DNA of 64,000 nt from the NCBI RefSeq assembly GCF_003575975.1, contig NZ_QQXK01000009.1, forward strand, positions 53,123 through 117,122. The letters run 5' to 3'. The notes under the pieces were generated by a model. It was not told where the DNA came from. It saw only the letters and a list, made by a program, of their open reading frames with translations, and ran no database searches. The position numbers were made by a program, and so were the translations under genes. Positions 55,724 through 63,939 of the stretch are shown here, piece by piece (position 1 is the stretch's first letter; each line of letters starts with the position of its first letter). This DNA is from Galactobacter valiniphilus. Lineage in GTDB: Bacteria > Actinomycetota > Actinomycetes > Actinomycetales > Micrococcaceae.

Positions 55724-55745
55724 GGCGGCCACAGGAAAGTGGAGA

Positions 55746-55761
55746 TCAGACCGCGGTCTGA
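55746..55761. promoter_or_regulatory. 16-bp perfect palindrome upstream of the two-component operon
   Basis: TCAGACCGCGGTCTGA reads the same on both strands. It is centred about 43 bases upstream of the expected kinase transcript start and about 112 bases before leuB, a typical place for an activator site. Confidence 0.45.
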
Positions 55762-55853
55762 GTTCCGGGGTGAGGCGCGTCTCTTGGTCCGCTGGTCCGC
55801 GAGCGTGTGGTTCATATAGTGAGATGGTTTGCCCATCATTCGGACTCCCTTTC

Positions 55854-55859
55854 TAGGAT
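55854..55859 (+). promoter_or_regulatory. -10 box (TAGGAT) of leaderless leuB
   Basis: TAGGAT ends six bases before the ATG at 55866; no Shine-Dalgarno sequence is present. An inverted repeat GATGG-N5-CCATC (55823-55837) overlaps the expected -35 region. Confidence 0.55.
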
Positions 55860-55865
55860 GGACCC

Positions 55866-56933
55866 ATGACGCGAAACATCGACCTGGCAGTGATCCCCGG
55901 CGACGGCATCGGACCGGAAGTGGTGGCCCAGGCCGTGCGCGTCCTCGAGGCATCCCTGCACGGCAGCGACACCGGCGTGAGCCTGACCGAGTACTCCCTT
56001 GGCGCGCACCACTGGCTGGAGACGGGTGAGACGCTGTCCGCCGAGACGCTCGAGTCGATCCGCTCGCACGAGGCGATCCTCTTCGGTGCCGTGGGTGCCG
56101 CCCCCGGCGATACCCGCATCCCGTCCGGCCTGATCGAGCGCGAGCTGCTGCTCAAGCTGCGCTTCAGCCTCGATCACTGTGTCAATCTGCGTCCCTCGCG
56201 CCTGTACCCGGGGACCGGCTCCCCGCTCGCAGAGCCGGGCGACATCGACTTTGTGGTGGTCCGCGAGGGGACCGAGGGACCGTACGTCGGCAACGGCGGC
56301 GTCATCCGTCAGGGCACGGAGCACGAGATCGCGACCGAGGTCTCCCTGAACACCGCCCACGGCGTGGCCCGCGTGGTCCGCGACGCCTTCGAACGCGCCG
56401 CCGCCCGTCCGCGCAAGAAGCTCACGCTCGTGCACAAGCACAACGTCCTGGTCCACGCCGGTCATCTGTGGCGCCGCACCGTGGATGCCATCGCGGCCGA
56501 GTTCCCCGAGGTGTCCGTCGATTACCTGCACGTCGATGCTGCAACGATCTTCATGGTCTCCGACCCGGCCCGCTTCGATGTGATCGTCACCGACAACCTG
56601 TTCGGAGACATCCTGACCGACCTGGCCGGCGCGGTCACGGGCGGCATCGGCCTGGCCGCCTCCGGCAACATCAACCTGGACGGCACCGCCCCCTCCATGT
56701 TCGAGCCCGTGCATGGTTCGGCCCCCGACATCGCCGGGAAGGGGATCGCCGACCCGTCGGCCGCGATCCTCTCCGCGGCCCTGTTGCTGCACCACCTTGG
56801 CCTCGACGCAGCGGCCGAGCGCATCGAAGCGGCCGTGGAGCAGGACGTCCAGTCCCGTGCCGGCCAGGGCCAGCGCAGCACCTCCGAGGTGGGGGACGCG
56901 ATCGTCGGCGCCCTACTGGGTGCCACCGTGTGA
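55866..56933 (+). CDS. leuB: 3-isopropylmalate dehydrogenase
   Basis: A 355-residue NAD-dependent beta-decarboxylating dehydrogenase of leucine synthesis. [18 protein letters not shown] begins the chain; the substrate and Mg residues are in [16 protein letters not shown], a [10 protein letters not shown] segment with the catalytic Lys region, [16 protein letters not shown] with the Asp ligands, and [19 protein letters not shown] for NAD. Tyr in GPYVG is present. The start is set by TAGGAT six bases upstream. leuA, leuC and leuD are not nearby. ilvE follows after 118 bases. Confidence 0.96.
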   Translation: MTRNIDLAVIPGDGIGPEVVAQAVRVLEASLHGSDTGVSLTEYSLGAHHWLETGETLSAETLESIRSHEAILFGAVGAAPGDTRIPSGLIERELLLKLRFSLDHCVNLRPSRLYPGTGSPLAEPGDIDFVVVREGTEGPYVGNGGVIRQGTEHEIATEVSLNTAHGVARVVRDAFERAAARPRKKLTLVHKHNVLVHAGHLWRRTVDAIAAEFPEVSVDYLHVDAATIFMVSDPARFDVIVTDNLFGDILTDLAGAVTGGIGLAASGNINLDGTAPSMFEPVHGSAPDIAGKGIADPSAAILSAALLLHHLGLDAAAERIEAAVEQDVQSRAGQGQRSTSEVGDAIVGALLGATV

Positions 56934-57051
56934 TCTCTCGCATAGTCTTGACGGGTCAGCGCGTGACGCCGGCCCGCCACAAGCAGCGGCCGCTAGGTGC
57001 CGCACCAACACCCCCGACTCACCGGCCGGGACACAGCAAAGGAAACACCCC

Positions 57052-58140
57052 GTGAGCACTGTGGAGTTCGCCCGCCATCTGTCCGAGCATCCCGCGACGG
57101 CCGAGCGCCGCGCCGAGATCCTGAAGGACCCCGGTTTTGGCAACTACTTCACCGACCACACCGTCGTCATCGACTGGACCGAGGGCGTCGGTTGGCACGA
57201 CGCGCGCGTTGAGCCGTACGGCCCCATCGCCCTCGATCCCGCCGCCTCGGTGCTGCACTACGGCCAGGAGATCTTCGAGGGGCTGAAGGCCTTCCGTCAC
57301 GCCGACGGCTCCGTGCAGACCTTCCGCGCGGAGAAGAACGCCGAGCGCCTCAACGCCTCGGCCCGCCGTTTGGCCCTGCCCGAGCTGCCCGTTGAGTCCT
57401 TCGTCGAGGCCGTCAAGCTGCTCGTTCAGGTCGACGAGGCCTGGGTTCCGGAGGGCGACGGCGAGGCCCTGTACCTGCGCCCCTTCATGATCGCCACCGA
57501 GGCGTTCCTGGGGGTTCGTCCCTCCCGCGAGGTCAGCTTCCGCGTCATCGCCTCGCCCGCCGGCAACTACTTCGGCGGCGAACTGCACGCTGTGCCGATC
57601 TGGCTCTCCGAGCACTTCTCCCGCGCCGGCCACGGCGGCACGGGCGAGGCCAAGTGTGGCGGCAACTACGCCGCCTCCCTGGCCGCGCAGCTGGAGGCTC
57701 AGGACCACGGCTGCGCCCAGGTTCTCTTCCTCGATCCGACCGACGACTTCGCCGTCGAGGAGCTCGGCGGCATGAACGTCTTCTTCGTGCTCGAGGGCAA
57801 CCGCCTGGTCACCCCGCGCCTGAACGGCAACATCCTCCACGGCGTCACCCGTGCCTCGGTGCTGCAGATCGCCGCAGATCTGGGCCTGAGCGTCGAGGAA
57901 CGCAAGTTCACGATCGACGAGTGGCGCGAGGCCGTGGCGGAGGGCACCCTGCGCGAGGTCTTCGCCTGCGGCACCGCCGCGGTGATCACGCCCGTCTCCG
58001 AGCTGCGCAGCGAGCAGGGCACCATGACCTTCCCGGGGACCGGGGCGGACGCCGTGTGGGCCCGCATCCGCGAGCAGCTCCTCGGCGTGCAGACCGGCGC
58101 CGTGGCCGACACCCACGGTTGGCTGACGAAGCTCGTCTGA
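57052..58140 (+). CDS. ilvE: Branched-chain-amino-acid aminotransferase
   Basis: A 362-residue fold-type IV PLP enzyme that transaminates the keto acids of Leu, Ile and Val. The PLP Lys is in GEAKCGGNYAASL (about residue 201). Other blocks are LHYGQEIFEGLKAFRHADG, LYLRPFMIATEAFLGV and the phosphate-binding EVFACGTAAVITPVSEL. The GTG at 57052 has AAAGGA eight bases upstream. A CATAGT box just after the leuB stop would give a leader of roughly 100 bases. It is separated from galE by a hairpin. Confidence 0.96.
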   Translation: MSTVEFARHLSEHPATAERRAEILKDPGFGNYFTDHTVVIDWTEGVGWHDARVEPYGPIALDPAASVLHYGQEIFEGLKAFRHADGSVQTFRAEKNAERLNASARRLALPELPVESFVEAVKLLVQVDEAWVPEGDGEALYLRPFMIATEAFLGVRPSREVSFRVIASPAGNYFGGELHAVPIWLSEHFSRAGHGGTGEAKCGGNYAASLAAQLEAQDHGCAQVLFLDPTDDFAVEELGGMNVFFVLEGNRLVTPRLNGNILHGVTRASVLQIAADLGLSVEERKFTIDEWREAVAEGTLREVFACGTAAVITPVSELRSEQGTMTFPGTGADAVWARIREQLLGVQTGAVADTHGWLTKLV

Positions 58141-58158
58141 GCGCGTCTTTACTTTGTG

Positions 58159-58193
58159 CGCATGCCCCCGATCGTTAGGATCGGGGGCATGCG
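58159..58193 (+). terminator. ilvE terminator-like hairpin that spans the galE promoter and start codon
   Basis: CGCATGCCCCCGATC (58159-58173) and GATCGGGGGCATGCG (58179-58193) form a perfect 15-bp stem with a five-base loop, 18 bases after the ilvE stop. The loop and start of the right arm contain the galE -10 box TAGGAT (58176-58181), and the arm ends with the galE ATG (58189-58191). Transcripts from the galE promoter lack the left arm, so only ilvE read-through RNA would hide the galE start. Confidence 0.7.
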
Positions 58194-59223
58194 TGTTTTG
58201 ACGACCGGCGGCGCCGGATACATCGGTTCTCACACCGTGCTGGCCTTGGTTGAGGCGGGGCACGAGCCCGTCATCCTCGACAACTTCGATAACTCCTCTC
58301 CCGAGGCCGTGCGACGCGTCTCGGAGCTGGCCGGGCGCGAGATCGAGCTGATCGAGGCCGATCTGCTGGATGCAGCGGCCGTGGACCGGATCATGGCCCA
58401 GGGCAACTTCGACGCCGTGATCCACTTTGCCGGGCTCAAGGCGGTGGGCGAATCCGTGGCTCAACCGCTGAAGTACTACCGCACCAATCTCGTCTCCACC
58501 ATGAACCTGTTGGACGCGATGCAGGCCCACGGCGTGCGCACCCTGGTCTTCTCCTCGTCCGCCACGGTCTACGGCACGGCGGGTGTCTCGGTCTGCACCG
58601 AGGACGTGAGCCTCGGGACCACGAATCCGTACGGCGCGACCAAGCTCTTCATCGAGCAGATCCTGGACGACGTCGCGGTCTCCGATCCGAGCTGGCACAT
58701 CGCCAAGCTGCGCTATTTCAATCCGGTGGGCGCCCATTCCTCCGGTCGCATCGGCGAAGATCCCCGGGACATCCCGAACAACCTCATGCCGTACGTGTCG
58801 CAGGTGGCGGTGGGACGCCGCGAGAAGCTGAGCGTGTTTGGCGGCGACTATCCGACGGCCGATGGTACCGGTGTGCGCGACTTCATCCACGTGGTGGATC
58901 TGGCCGCCGGTCACGTTGCGGCGCTCGAGGCCTTGCCCGCGCACCCCGGTGCGCGCGCCTGGAACCTCGGCACCGGTGAGGGAAACAGTGTGCTGGAGGT
59001 GGTGAGGGCCTTCGAACGGGCCAGCGGTCGCGAGATTCCCTACGAGATCGTGGACCGCCGCCCCGGCGACGTCGCGGAGCTCGTGGCCGACCCGAGCCGC
59101 GCCCGCCTCGAACTGCATTGGAAGGCCGAGCGTGGACTTGAAGACGTGGCCCGCGACGGGTGGCGGTGGCAGAGCCAGAACCCGCTGGGTTACCCGGACG
59201 AAGACACCGAAGAAAGCGCGTGA
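58189..59223 (+). CDS. galE: UDP-glucose 4-epimerase
   Basis: A 344-residue short-chain dehydrogenase-type enzyme that interconverts UDP-glucose and UDP-galactose. The NAD loop is [16 protein letters not shown]; the catalytic Ser/Tyr/Lys are in [11 protein letters not shown] and [28 protein letters not shown] and [17 protein letters not shown] complete the substrate site. The start is set by TAGGAT seven bases upstream; an ATG 33 bases earlier lies in the hairpin. It supplies nucleotide sugars that the glycosyltransferases 1-4 kb downstream could use indirectly. Confidence 0.94.
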   Translation: MRVLTTGGAGYIGSHTVLALVEAGHEPVILDNFDNSSPEAVRRVSELAGREIELIEADLLDAAAVDRIMAQGNFDAVIHFAGLKAVGESVAQPLKYYRTNLVSTMNLLDAMQAHGVRTLVFSSSATVYGTAGVSVCTEDVSLGTTNPYGATKLFIEQILDDVAVSDPSWHIAKLRYFNPVGAHSSGRIGEDPRDIPNNLMPYVSQVAVGRREKLSVFGGDYPTADGTGVRDFIHVVDLAAGHVAALEALPAHPGARAWNLGTGEGNSVLEVVRAFERASGREIPYEIVDRRPGDVAELVADPSRARLELHWKAERGLEDVARDGWRWQSQNPLGYPDEDTEESA

Positions 59224-59228
59224 GCCGA

Positions 59229-59234
59229 TAGGCT
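59229..59234 (+). promoter_or_regulatory. -10 box (TAGGCT) of the leaderless FAH-family gene
   Basis: TAGGCT ends seven bases before the ATG at 59242 and five bases after the galE stop. Confidence 0.5.
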
Positions 59235-59241
59235 AGGCATC

Positions 59242-60006
59242 ATGCGTATTGCCCGTTGTGTCCTGGATGCCGAACCCTTCTATGCAGTGGTGGAGGGGGA
59301 TGAAGTCGTCGCCCTGAGCGGTGATCCGTTCTTCCACGGCATCCAGCCCACGGGCACCCGTCACGCGCTCGAGGACGTGCGCCTGGTCGCGCCGATCATC
59401 CCACGTTCAAAGATCGTGGGGTTCGGCCGCAACTACGCCGAGCACGCGGCCGAGCTGGGCAACGAGGTCCCGCAGACCCCGCTGATGTTCTTCAAGCCGA
59501 ACACCTCGGTGGTGGGTCCGGGCGAGCCCGTGCGCTTGCCCGCGTTCTCGGAGGAGGTCTCCTACGAGGGGGAGCTCGCCGTGGTCATCGGCCGCATCTG
59601 CAAGGACGTGCCGGCCGAGTCCGCCGAGGACGTCATCTTCGGCTACACCTGCGCCAATGACCTCACCGCGCGCGACGCCCAGCGCACCGACGGCCAGTGG
59701 GCCCGAGCGAAGGGCTGGGACGGAGCCTGCCCGCTGGGCCCGTGGATCGAGACGGAACTCGATCCCGATGACCTGGCGCTGCAGACCGAGCTGGACGGCG
59801 AGCTGGTGCAGGACGGCTCCACCTCGGACATGATCCACGGCGTGCGAGCGCTCGTGGCGCAGGCCTCGGCCGCCTTCACCCTGCTGCCCGGTGACGTGCT
59901 CCTCACCGGAACGCCGGCCGGGGTGGGGCTGGTCAGGGAAGGGCAGCGCACTGACATTTCCATCGAGGGGATCGGGACGCTGACGACGCACTTTGTGCGC
60001 GACTAA
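59242..60006 (+). CDS. Fumarylacetoacetate hydrolase family protein
   Basis: A 254-residue metal-dependent C-C hydrolase/decarboxylase. The FAH core is clear: KIVGFGRNYAEHAAELG, PLMFFKPNTSVVGPGEP, VSYEGELAVVIGR with the metal-binding Glu residues, GYTCANDLTARDAQ and the C-terminal LLPGDVLLTGTPAGVG. The layout resembles FAHD1-type acylpyruvases and oxaloacetate decarboxylases, and the aromatic-degradation hydratases. A specific substrate cannot be read, and no other catabolic genes are near. It may be transcribed alone from its own leaderless promoter. Confidence 0.9.
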   Translation: MRIARCVLDAEPFYAVVEGDEVVALSGDPFFHGIQPTGTRHALEDVRLVAPIIPRSKIVGFGRNYAEHAAELGNEVPQTPLMFFKPNTSVVGPGEPVRLPAFSEEVSYEGELAVVIGRICKDVPAESAEDVIFGYTCANDLTARDAQRTDGQWARAKGWDGACPLGPWIETELDPDDLALQTELDGELVQDGSTSDMIHGVRALVAQASAAFTLLPGDVLLTGTPAGVGLVREGQRTDISIEGIGTLTTHFVRD

Positions 60007-60040
60007 CGCAGACCACGGGGGCACTCATGCCTTCGACTCA

Positions 60041-60061
60041 GACAGGAATGTAGATCCTGTC
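60041..60061. repeat. Short inverted repeat after the FAH-family gene
   Basis: GACAGGA (60041-60047) and TCCTGTC (60055-60061) form a 7-bp stem around a 7-base loop. It lies where the base composition changes from GC-rich core genes to the lower-GC glycosyltransferase block and may act as a weak terminator or an operator for that block. Confidence 0.4.
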
Positions 60062-60140
60062 GCCATTCAGTATTCTTAACCTGACTTGTGCGAATACCTC
60101 GTATCAGTCTTGAGTGTTGTTAACTAAGGATTTTCCCAGC

Positions 60141-61748
60141 GTGAAAAGTAGACGTTCAGCGGGACGCGTGGCGCTCAGAACCTGGGTCGGCTGGCCAGGT
60201 GTGGTCGTTGCGCGAACCCTGGCCATTGTTTTCGTGAGCATCGTACTGTTTGCTCTGGTGGCGCCGCGACCCCAACTGAACGAACTCCGGCCCGCGTGGG
60301 TGCTCGGATTTCTCACCGCGTTTGCCCTGATCGCGTTGAGCGTGCGCCGTTGGGGGGCGCGGCTGGGCCGATGCATACCAGTGCTTGGCCGTGCGTGGTT
60401 CGCGTGGGCAGTGGGTGCGCTCACTGCCCTGACCGGTGCCGCGTGGGGCTATGCGCTCTGTGTTAACAACGGCTGGGATGTGGGGGTGGCGCGAGATACG
60501 GCGATGGCGCTCGCCCGTGGCGAGCAGCCAAATGTGTACGAGTACTTCTCGAACTATCCCAACAACATTTCGCTGGTCGCGCTAGACCGAATCTTTGTAG
60601 CCCTTAGCGGTTGGTTGCACGTCCCGTTCGACGTAGTGGTCGTTGGCTTCAACGCAATCATGCTGGGGGTGCTTTCCATGTCCGCTAGCCGGCTCGCGCG
60701 CGCTGCTGGGGGGAAGGGCGCTGGCCTGCTCGCACAGCTCTTTGTTCTGTTGTTCCTTGCTACCAGCCCGTGGATGGCCGTGTCGTATACCGACGTTCCC
60801 GTCGCTGCCTTCCTGACGGCCGGGCTGGCACTCGCCTTGGTTCCCAGGACGCCAGCTTGGACCGTGCGTGTGTGGATTCGCTGGATCCTCGCGGCGGTGC
60901 TGATCGGCCTGGCGGCCGCGCTCAAGCCCACGGCCTGGATCGTTGTGATCGCCCTGGTGTTGGCCGGCGTCTTGGCGGCACTCATGCGCGCCTCCGCGTC
61001 TGGCCCTCGGGCGAGCGTGCGTCCCCTCGCGTCAGCGCTTGCCATTGCCGCGATGGCCGGCCTTGTGGGGGCCGGACTGCCGCAAACGGCTCTTCGCGTC
61101 TCAGAGCTAGACGCGGACCGGATTGTCGCAGAACGGGCCTTCCCGATGGCCCACTGGATGCGCATGGGAATGACCCAAAAGCAGCTCCAGACGGCGCACG
61201 GTACGGTGACGATGTATGGAGGCTACGACGTCGTCGCCGTTGCGCAGATGCGTGCGCTGGCCACGCCACAGGAGCGAAATGAACGCTCCTTGGCCGCGGC
61301 CAAGGAAGAGCTGCGCGAACTCGGGGTCCTCGGTACCGCGCGATTCCTCGTTGCCAAGACGGTGTGGACGTGGAGCGACGGATCTTTTGGTGTGTGGACC
61401 GAGGGTAGGGATGCCTCGGCGCCATTGAAGCACCATTCCGCGCCAGCTCGCCTTATCCAGGAGATTTCTTCCCCATCGGGAGCAGCGTATCGCACGCACA
61501 ATGAGGCCGTGACGGGTGCGTGGTTTGTCATCCTGCTGTCTGCGGCATGGGCCCTGTGGATCCGCGCACGCACGCTCTGGCCCACTGTGGTCCTGACCCT
61601 GGTGGGCGTGGGCCTCTTCCTCGTGATGTTTGAGGCCCGCGCTCGTTACCTGGTCATCATCCTGCCGCTCGTGCTCGTCCTCGGCGCCGTTGGGCTGTTC
61701 ACCGAAAAACCCAAGGAGGCGGGGCTGAGTGAGCCAGCACTGGATTGA
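60141..61748 (+). CDS. GT-C-fold membrane glycosyltransferase (GtrX/YfhO-like role)
   Basis: A 535-residue polytopic protein with about 11-12 hydrophobic segments. The first extracytoplasmic loop contains NNGWDVGVARDTAMALARG, an Asp in the place where GT-C transferases keep their catalytic acid, followed by YFSNYPNNISL. The large C-terminal loop and a final pair of TM segments complete the pattern of lipid-phosphate-sugar-dependent transferases. The GTG at 60141 has AAGGA ten bases upstream; an in-frame GTG at 60114 is possible. It overlaps the gtrA-like gene by 20 bases. Base composition is lower in GC than in the genes before it. Confidence 0.75.
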   Translation: MKSRRSAGRVALRTWVGWPGVVVARTLAIVFVSIVLFALVAPRPQLNELRPAWVLGFLTAFALIALSVRRWGARLGRCIPVLGRAWFAWAVGALTALTGAAWGYALCVNNGWDVGVARDTAMALARGEQPNVYEYFSNYPNNISLVALDRIFVALSGWLHVPFDVVVVGFNAIMLGVLSMSASRLARAAGGKGAGLLAQLFVLLFLATSPWMAVSYTDVPVAAFLTAGLALALVPRTPAWTVRVWIRWILAAVLIGLAAALKPTAWIVVIALVLAGVLAALMRASASGPRASVRPLASALAIAAMAGLVGAGLPQTALRVSELDADRIVAERAFPMAHWMRMGMTQKQLQTAHGTVTMYGGYDVVAVAQMRALATPQERNERSLAAAKEELRELGVLGTARFLVAKTVWTWSDGSFGVWTEGRDASAPLKHHSAPARLIQEISSPSGAAYRTHNEAVTGAWFVILLSAAWALWIRARTLWPTVVLTLVGVGLFLVMFEARARYLVIILPLVLVLGAVGLFTEKPKEAGLSEPALD

Positions 61749-62133
61749 AAAGATCAAGTTCCTCGCGATCGGTGCCCTGAACACTGCGATTGATATCGTC
61801 CTCTTTCTGATCCTGGGCTCCTTCATAGGACTGCCTATGCTGGCGGCGAATTCTATTTCTACCAGCGCTGGAATGGTGACTAGTTTCCTGCTCAATCGGA
61901 AACATACCTTTGGCTCGGGCGGCCGGGTAAGCCTCAAGGAGGTCACGGCCTTCTTCGGGGTGACGGCCGTTGGTCTGTGGATTCTTCAGCCACTTGTCAT
62001 TGCCGGTGTGACTCAGCTCATGCCGGAAAGCTGGGAGCCTCCCGTGGTAGCCCTTGGCGCCAAGCTGGTGGCCACCGTTGTTTCCTTGCTGTGGAACTAC
62101 TACCTGTACAAGTACGTAGTTTTCAAGAAGTAG
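61729..62133 (+). CDS. GtrA-like flippase
   Basis: A 134-residue protein with four membrane segments, the GtrA/GtcA/DPMS2 fold thought to move polyprenyl-phosphate-linked sugar across the membrane. The GtrA pattern is visible: KIKFLAIGALNTAIDIVLF, ISTSAGMVTSFLLNRKHTF and a last helix SLLWNYYLYKYVVFK. It begins at a GTG that overlaps the GT-C gene by 20 bases, indicating one operon, and the GT2 gene follows 55 bases later. Confidence 0.88.
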   Translation: MSQHWIEKIKFLAIGALNTAIDIVLFLILGSFIGLPMLAANSISTSAGMVTSFLLNRKHTFGSGGRVSLKEVTAFFGVTAVGLWILQPLVIAGVTQLMPESWEPPVVALGAKLVATVVSLLWNYYLYKYVVFKK

Positions 62134-62188
62134 TCGGCCCGTGCTGTCGACGCCCCCACTCCACCCTCCATCCTAAGAAAGACCGACT

Positions 62189-63163
62189 ATGAACGGCAGT
62201 GAGTCCTTTACCGATCGCGCCAACCCAGGCGCACTGATTTCCTTTGTTGTTCCGATCTACAACGAAGAACTGACCCTTCCGCACTTGCTGCCTGCGCTCG
62301 ATGCTGAAGTCTTTTCGAAGCTGACGCAGTCTCATGAGCTGATTTTGGTTAACGATGGAAGTCGAGATGGATCGCTTCCGGCGCTACTCGAGTTGGAACG
62401 TTCCCGTCACGACGTTCGGGTCGTGAACCTTTCGCGCAACTTTGGTCACCAGATTGCCGTGACCGCCGGCATGGACGCCGCCCGTGGCGACGCCGTCGTC
62501 ATCATGGATGCGGACATGCAGGACCCGCCCCGGGTTTGTCTTGAACTGATCGAGGAGTGGGTCAAGGGATCGGACGTTGTCTACGCGCAACGCCGCACAC
62601 GCCAGGACACGCTGTTTAAGAAAGCCACCGCCGCTGCCTTTTACAAGTCGCTCTCACACCTGGCCGATATCAACATCCCGGAAAATACCGGAGATTTCCG
62701 CCTGATGTCGCGGTCGGTCGTTGACGAGCTGGCCCGCTACGGAGAACACGACCGATTCTTGCGTGGAATGGCGGCGCACGTCGGGTTCACCCAGAAGGCC
62801 GTCCCCTTCGACCGTGACGAGCGCATCGCCGGCGAGACGGGCTACCCACTGCGCAAGATGCTCAAACTCAGTGCAGACGGAATCCTAGGCTTTTCCAAGG
62901 TCCCCCTTCAGCTCATCAGCCGCCTGGGCTTCTTCGTGGCCGGCGTCAGTCTGCTCGGGATCATTTACGCGATCGTCACGAAGTTCTTTTTCCCGCAGAT
63001 TGCCGTCGCCGGATGGGCCTTCACGGTCGTCGCGATCTTCTTTGTCGGTGGAATCCAGCTGATCATGTTGGGCATTCTCGGTAGCTACATCGGACGCATC
63101 TTTGAAGAGGTCAAGGGCCGCCCGCTGTACTCGATTGACGATTCTTTCCGTCGACGATCCTGA
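62189..63163 (+). CDS. Family 2 glycosyltransferase (GtrB/CsbB/DPM1-like)
   Basis: A 324-residue membrane-anchored transferase expected to attach a sugar from a UDP/GDP donor to polyprenyl phosphate. The GT2 domain has ISFVVPIYNEELTLPHLLPAL, LVNDGSRDGS, the metal-binding VIMDADMQDPP and NTGDFRLMSRSVVDEL. Two C-terminal hydrophobic hairpins (about 235-310) anchor it, as in GtrB and CsbB. An AAGAAAGA site precedes the ATG. It is the third member of the GT-C / GtrA / GT2 set, and a hairpin follows. Confidence 0.92.
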   Translation: MNGSESFTDRANPGALISFVVPIYNEELTLPHLLPALDAEVFSKLTQSHELILVNDGSRDGSLPALLELERSRHDVRVVNLSRNFGHQIAVTAGMDAARGDAVVIMDADMQDPPRVCLELIEEWVKGSDVVYAQRRTRQDTLFKKATAAAFYKSLSHLADINIPENTGDFRLMSRSVVDELARYGEHDRFLRGMAAHVGFTQKAVPFDRDERIAGETGYPLRKMLKLSADGILGFSKVPLQLISRLGFFVAGVSLLGIIYAIVTKFFFPQIAVAGWAFTVVAIFFVGGIQLIMLGILGSYIGRIFEEVKGRPLYSIDDSFRRRS

Positions 63164-63174
63164 GCCACACGACA

Positions 63175-63202
63175 GAGGGGGCGCCCTGACGGACGCCCCC
63201 TC
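63175..63202 (+). terminator. Hairpin terminator after the GT2 gene
   Basis: GAGGGGGCG (63175-63183) pairs with CGCCCCCTC (63194-63202) around a 10-base loop, 11 bases after the stop codon. Confidence 0.65.
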
Positions 63203-63309
63203 CACGGGTGTGCGCCCTGCCACCTCCTCAATGCATCCTTGAGTATTGACCCGCCCGGTGTCCCGGAAACCGAATCGCACTTGCCGCGCGGGGTGGGGCA
63301 GTGCCCTAG

Positions 63310-63780
63310 CGGCCGAGGCGGCCGTTGATGTGGTTGAGGTTGAGCTGGACATCGCGTGAGTTCTTGATTCTGAGACTGCTGAGCGCCGTGCACGCCGCGA
63401 TGTTCACCTCTCGGGTCGAGGGGCACGTCCAGGATGGCGTCGAGTTTGCTGGTCCAGACGCTCAACCGCCCAGAGGGACGCTGGCCCCACAGTGAACCGT
63501 GCAGGGTGCTGTGATCCACGCCCACGGCGGTGCAGTTGGTGACGACGACGGAACCGTTCATGGACGTGGTCGTGAAGCGCAATGCTCTTGGTGACTGTAT
63601 AGCCGAGCCGTTGTCGTTAATCGATCCTCCGTTGGCCACGGGAGCGGATCCTCTGGCCAGGCTGAGGTGCCCAATCATCCGGGACTTGTTCAGCGCGCAA
63701 CTTTACCGGCCGGAACGACGACGCGGTGTTGATGCTGGCACCTCGCACTTCGCAGTTGGCCCGCTCACACGGTGAGCGTG
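63310..63780 (-). pseudogene. Possible decayed parallel beta-helix protein fragments
   Basis: On the minus strand, pieces with the flavour of right-handed beta-helix repeats lie in order but in different frames: ANCEVRGASINTASSF (near 63700-63770), then MNGSVVVTNCTAVGVDHSTL (near 63520-63580), then SSLRIKNSRDVQLNLN and HINGRLGR ending in a stop at about 63308. No single frame joins them and no start signal is seen. The parent may have been a pectate-lyase-like or glycosidase surface protein. The assignment rests on short segments, so it is tentative. The stretch 63203-63310 shows nothing recognisable. Confidence 0.35.
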
Positions 63781-63939
63781 GAGGCCCTCGCCGGCGCAGC
63801 GACGATCAGCCACGCCGGGACCAGCTCCGCGGACAAGTCAAGGCAGAGCATTCTCTTGATCGTTTCCCACCATCGGACAGGTGGTGTGTGGCGTCGTCGC
63901 TTCGACGCCACGTTCACAAGGTGGGGCCTTGACCCCTGA

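Noticed and set aside
55823..55865. T-box leader before leuB
   Set aside because: The leuB transcript appears leaderless, and no T-box consensus or specifier stem is present.
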